Shown piece by piece: positions 63,101-64,000 of a stretch of 64,000 nucleotides of DNA. A program made the translations under genes and the position numbers. Under the pieces are notes generated by a model, which was not told where the DNA came from, ran no database searches, and saw only the letters and a program-made list of their open reading frames with translations. The DNA is from JAGNXB01 sp942490895 (GTDB lineage Bacteria > Bacteroidota > Bacteroidia > Chitinophagales > Saprospiraceae), in assembly GCA_942490895.1 (NCBI GenBank), contig CALNZC010000021.1:1-64000 (forward strand). The letters run 5' to 3'. Numbering within the stretch: the stretch's first letter is position 1; each line of letters opens with the position of its first letter.

Positions 63101-63487
63101 ATTGATGGTGAACAGTATGCCATCACTGCTGAAGATCTGGTTGTGACTACCGAGGATCTACCCGGCTGGAAGACAGCAAATGAGGAAGGCCTCACGGTTG
63201 CCCTGGATGTCAATCTCACCGAAGACCTGCTTGCCGAAGGCATCGCGCGGGACCTCGTGAATCGAATTCAGAATCAGCGGAAGGAGCAGGATTTTGAAGT
63301 GACGGATCGGATTCGGATCACCATTCAGGATCAACCGGATTTACGGAAGGCCATAGAGCACTTTGGCAACCATATCCAACAGGAAACGCTAGCAGACAGT
63401 CTGGAGGTCGCTCCTACCCTGTCCAATAGTGTAGAGGTGGAACTCAGCGATGAGCTGACCGCCCACATCCTGGTGGAACGGGTGTAA
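60101..63487 (+). CDS. ileS: Isoleucyl-tRNA synthetase, eukaryotic-type
   Basis: 1128 residues from ATG 60101; a TTG at 60077 gives an unneeded extension. Class I motifs: the HIGH site as HHVM (residues 60-63, in GPPSANGKPGIHHVMA) and KMSKS at 671-675. Editing domain in between (WTTTPWTLPSNVAL). The length and the form of the motifs fit the large, eukaryotic-like IleRS group common in Bacteroidota, often less sensitive to mupirocin than the short type (established for the group, not tested here). C-terminal anticodon-binding region from about 770 onward. Confidence 0.97.
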   Translation: MAQPRYREFKQLHLPDIDQEIQAFWNQADTFKKSIEQRDPEHTYVFYEGPPSANGKPGIHHVMARTVKDLFCRYNTQKGFRVERKGGWDTHGLPVELQVEKELGITKEDIGKSISVDDYNAACRSTVLRYKDLWDDITRKMGYWVDLDNPYITFDNNYIESCWHLLRTLYDKRTNAGDSYLYKGFTIQPFSPAAGTGLSSHELNLPGCYKEVTDISAIAMFKVKRNEASSFLFANEQEDVRILAWTTTPWTLPSNVALTIGAKINYVKVSTVSPYTGTPMSVILAADRLSGYFDPAGEGQSIEAYSTNDKILPYTILETFPGKDLDGLFYEQLMPFVTSPDLEERGFRVITGDFVTTEDGTGVVHTAPYFGADDFRACVANNIPFIGIPDEHGVLQPVVDRQGKFVEEMGAFAGMFVKPEYYPDEVRNQKDFKPTDLLIALQLKDDDKAFKIEKYKHNYPHCWRTDKPVLYYPLDSWFIRASAAKERMAELNRTINWKPAHTGTGRFGVWLENLQDWNLSRTRYWGIPLPIWRTKDGDLEKCVGSMEELQKEIDMANKVLHLDQTLPKDLHRPYIDEVILVSHDGRPMKRELDLIDVWFDSGSMPYAQWHYPFENQEAFKRNYPADFIAEGVDQTRGWFYTLHAIATMCFDSVAYKNVVSNGLVLDKEGNKMSKSKGNVVDPFITIAEHGADATRWYMMANADPWENLKFDEGGLLEVRNKYFGTLFNTYNFFALYANLDGFVMSDKDQVPFAERPELDRWILSKLYSLVRDVRLHLDDYEPTKALRALENFVDRNLSNWFVRLARRRFWRGDMNADKLSAYQTLFECLQVVSQLSAPAAPFFSDWLYRNLTVTQQAQESSMPESVHLTDLVKEDPSRIDPELEIRMEYAQRICSLALSIRKREKLRVRLPLQKILLPVLDSAFIRQVDGAKDLILSEINVKGIEYITDADGLLIKQAKANFKTLGKRLGKHMKAAAEQIAVFTNEQINSLEAQGSVDITIDGEQYAITAEDLVVTTEDLPGWKTANEEGLTVALDVNLTEDLLAEGIARDLVNRIQNQRKEQDFEVTDRIRITIQDQPDLRKAIEHFGNHIQQETLADSLEVAPTLSNSVEVELSDELTAHILVERV

Positions 63488-63549
63488 TCCTTCTCCTGGG
63501 GAATAAAGGTCATTTCAGGAGGGCGGGTGATTTACTTCAGGCAGTTCGA

Positions 63550-64000
63550 TTAGCCTTCCACAGGTTGAAGATCGGGGCCATAAAGAACGACATCATCCGG
63601 ACGGGTGCGTTTCCATCGTTTGTGTGTCCACAACCAGAAGGCAGGTATTTCCCGGATCTCCTCCTCCAGAGCCAGGGTATGTTTCTGGGTGATCTCGCCA
63701 TATGGGGCAGACTGCGGATTCTCATCCAGCAACTCAAAGGACAGTTCGTAGTACCCTCGTCGAGGTTTGGCGATACGGCCAAAAACAACCGGCCAGCCTT
63801 TTTCACCGGCGAATTTTTCGGTGCCAAAAAAGATGGGGGTTTCCTGACCCAGAAAATTCATCCAATAACAACGCCGCACATTGGAAGGTGTCTGATCTGT
63901 CGCAAAAAGGATGACTTCCGGACCCGCCGGTTCCTGCTCCGCAAAAGTCTTGATATCATGACGCGATAACATGCGCATCCCGTATCGCTCACGGGATGTG
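63550..64000 (-). CDS. Lipid A biosynthesis acyltransferase (LpxL/HtrB family), C-terminal part
   Basis: The minus-strand frame is open to the window edge; the N-terminus lies beyond. What remains reads PSNVRRCYWMNFLGQETPIF, FGTEKFAGEKGWPVVFGRI, and near the end IPAFWLWTHKRWKRTRP, all well conserved in LpxL-type enzymes that add a secondary acyl chain to lipid A. The ATG at 63978 is internal, not the start. Converges with ileS. Confidence 0.9.
   Translation of the reverse strand, partial: TSRERYGMRMLSRHDIKTFAEQEPAGPEVILFATDQTPSNVRRCYWMNFLGQETPIFFGTEKFAGEKGWPVVFGRIAKPRRGYYELSFELLDENPQSAPYGEITQKHTLALEEEIREIPAFWLWTHKRWKRTRPDDVVLYGPDLQPVEG

Noticed and set aside
1..64000. tRNA, rRNA, CRISPR arrays, toxin-antitoxin or phage-defence genes
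   Set aside because: Looked for cloverleaf ends, regular short repeats and defence-gene motifs; none was convincing.

Overview
The window looks like a chromosomal segment of a Bacteroidota bacterium, most likely from the Saprospiria/Chitinophagia side of the phylum (inference from gene content; no rRNA is present to settle it). At least nine predicted secreted proteins end in a type IX secretion (T9SS) sorting domain, eight of type A and one of the gliding-motility-associated type B. Other Bacteroidota signs are TAnnTTTG-like promoter elements, a DUF1800/DUF1501 pair, a DUF6090 protein, a large eukaryotic-type IleRS and a Thermus-type isocitrate dehydrogenase. I see no tRNA, rRNA or CRISPR array.

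Layout. 1-3180: a UvrD-like helicase fused to a Fe-S PD-(D/E)XK nuclease, cut by the left edge. 3249-11471: mostly minus strand, with a frameshifted hypothetical, riboflavin synthase, a giant T9SS type B protein, a GNAT-like protein and a ten-Kazal-domain secreted protein. 11600-15360: a minus-strand aromatic amino-acid operon, hmgA-hpd-tnaA. 15696-17153: a lipoprotein, a secreted intradiol dioxygenase carrying a T9SS tail, and an unlisted 44-residue Cys/Lys-rich mini-gene. 17365-20161: a plus-strand operon of flavin reductase, M20 peptidase and DUF1611-like P-loop protein. 20428-26087: ArnT-like glycosyltransferase, small membrane proteins, a T9SS protein, and a kinase pair that corresponds to the two halves of a usually fused APH/AAA protein. 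26308-30230: icd and an SPFH lipoprotein set in repeat-rich spacers. 30380-32923: ECF sigma factor, a transmembrane/beta-barrel protein and a lipoprotein in one overlapping operon.

33355-47902 is the accessory part: two T9SS metallopeptidases, a DUF6090 membrane protein, an esterase, an APC permease, a gutted group II intron next to an AT-rich one-gene insert with an attC-like hairpin, the DUF1800/DUF1501 pair (the second has both a Tat signal and a T9SS tail), a DUF2071 protein and a free-standing seven-bladed propeller lipoprotein. 48013-59215: mixed housekeeping (RluA-type synthase, S4 protein, LysM protein, 5-FCL) plus a second ECF sigma/anti-sigma pair divergent from a membrane protein. 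Between these divergent genes lie two matching promoter-like elements facing outward. 59216-60100 is a low-complexity repeat spacer; 60101-63487 is ileS; 63550-64000 is the C-terminal part of a lipid A acyltransferase cut by the right edge.

Two small genes (3249-3858, 22574-22989) are each broken by what looks like one missing T in a T run, so they may be assembly errors rather than true pseudogenes.
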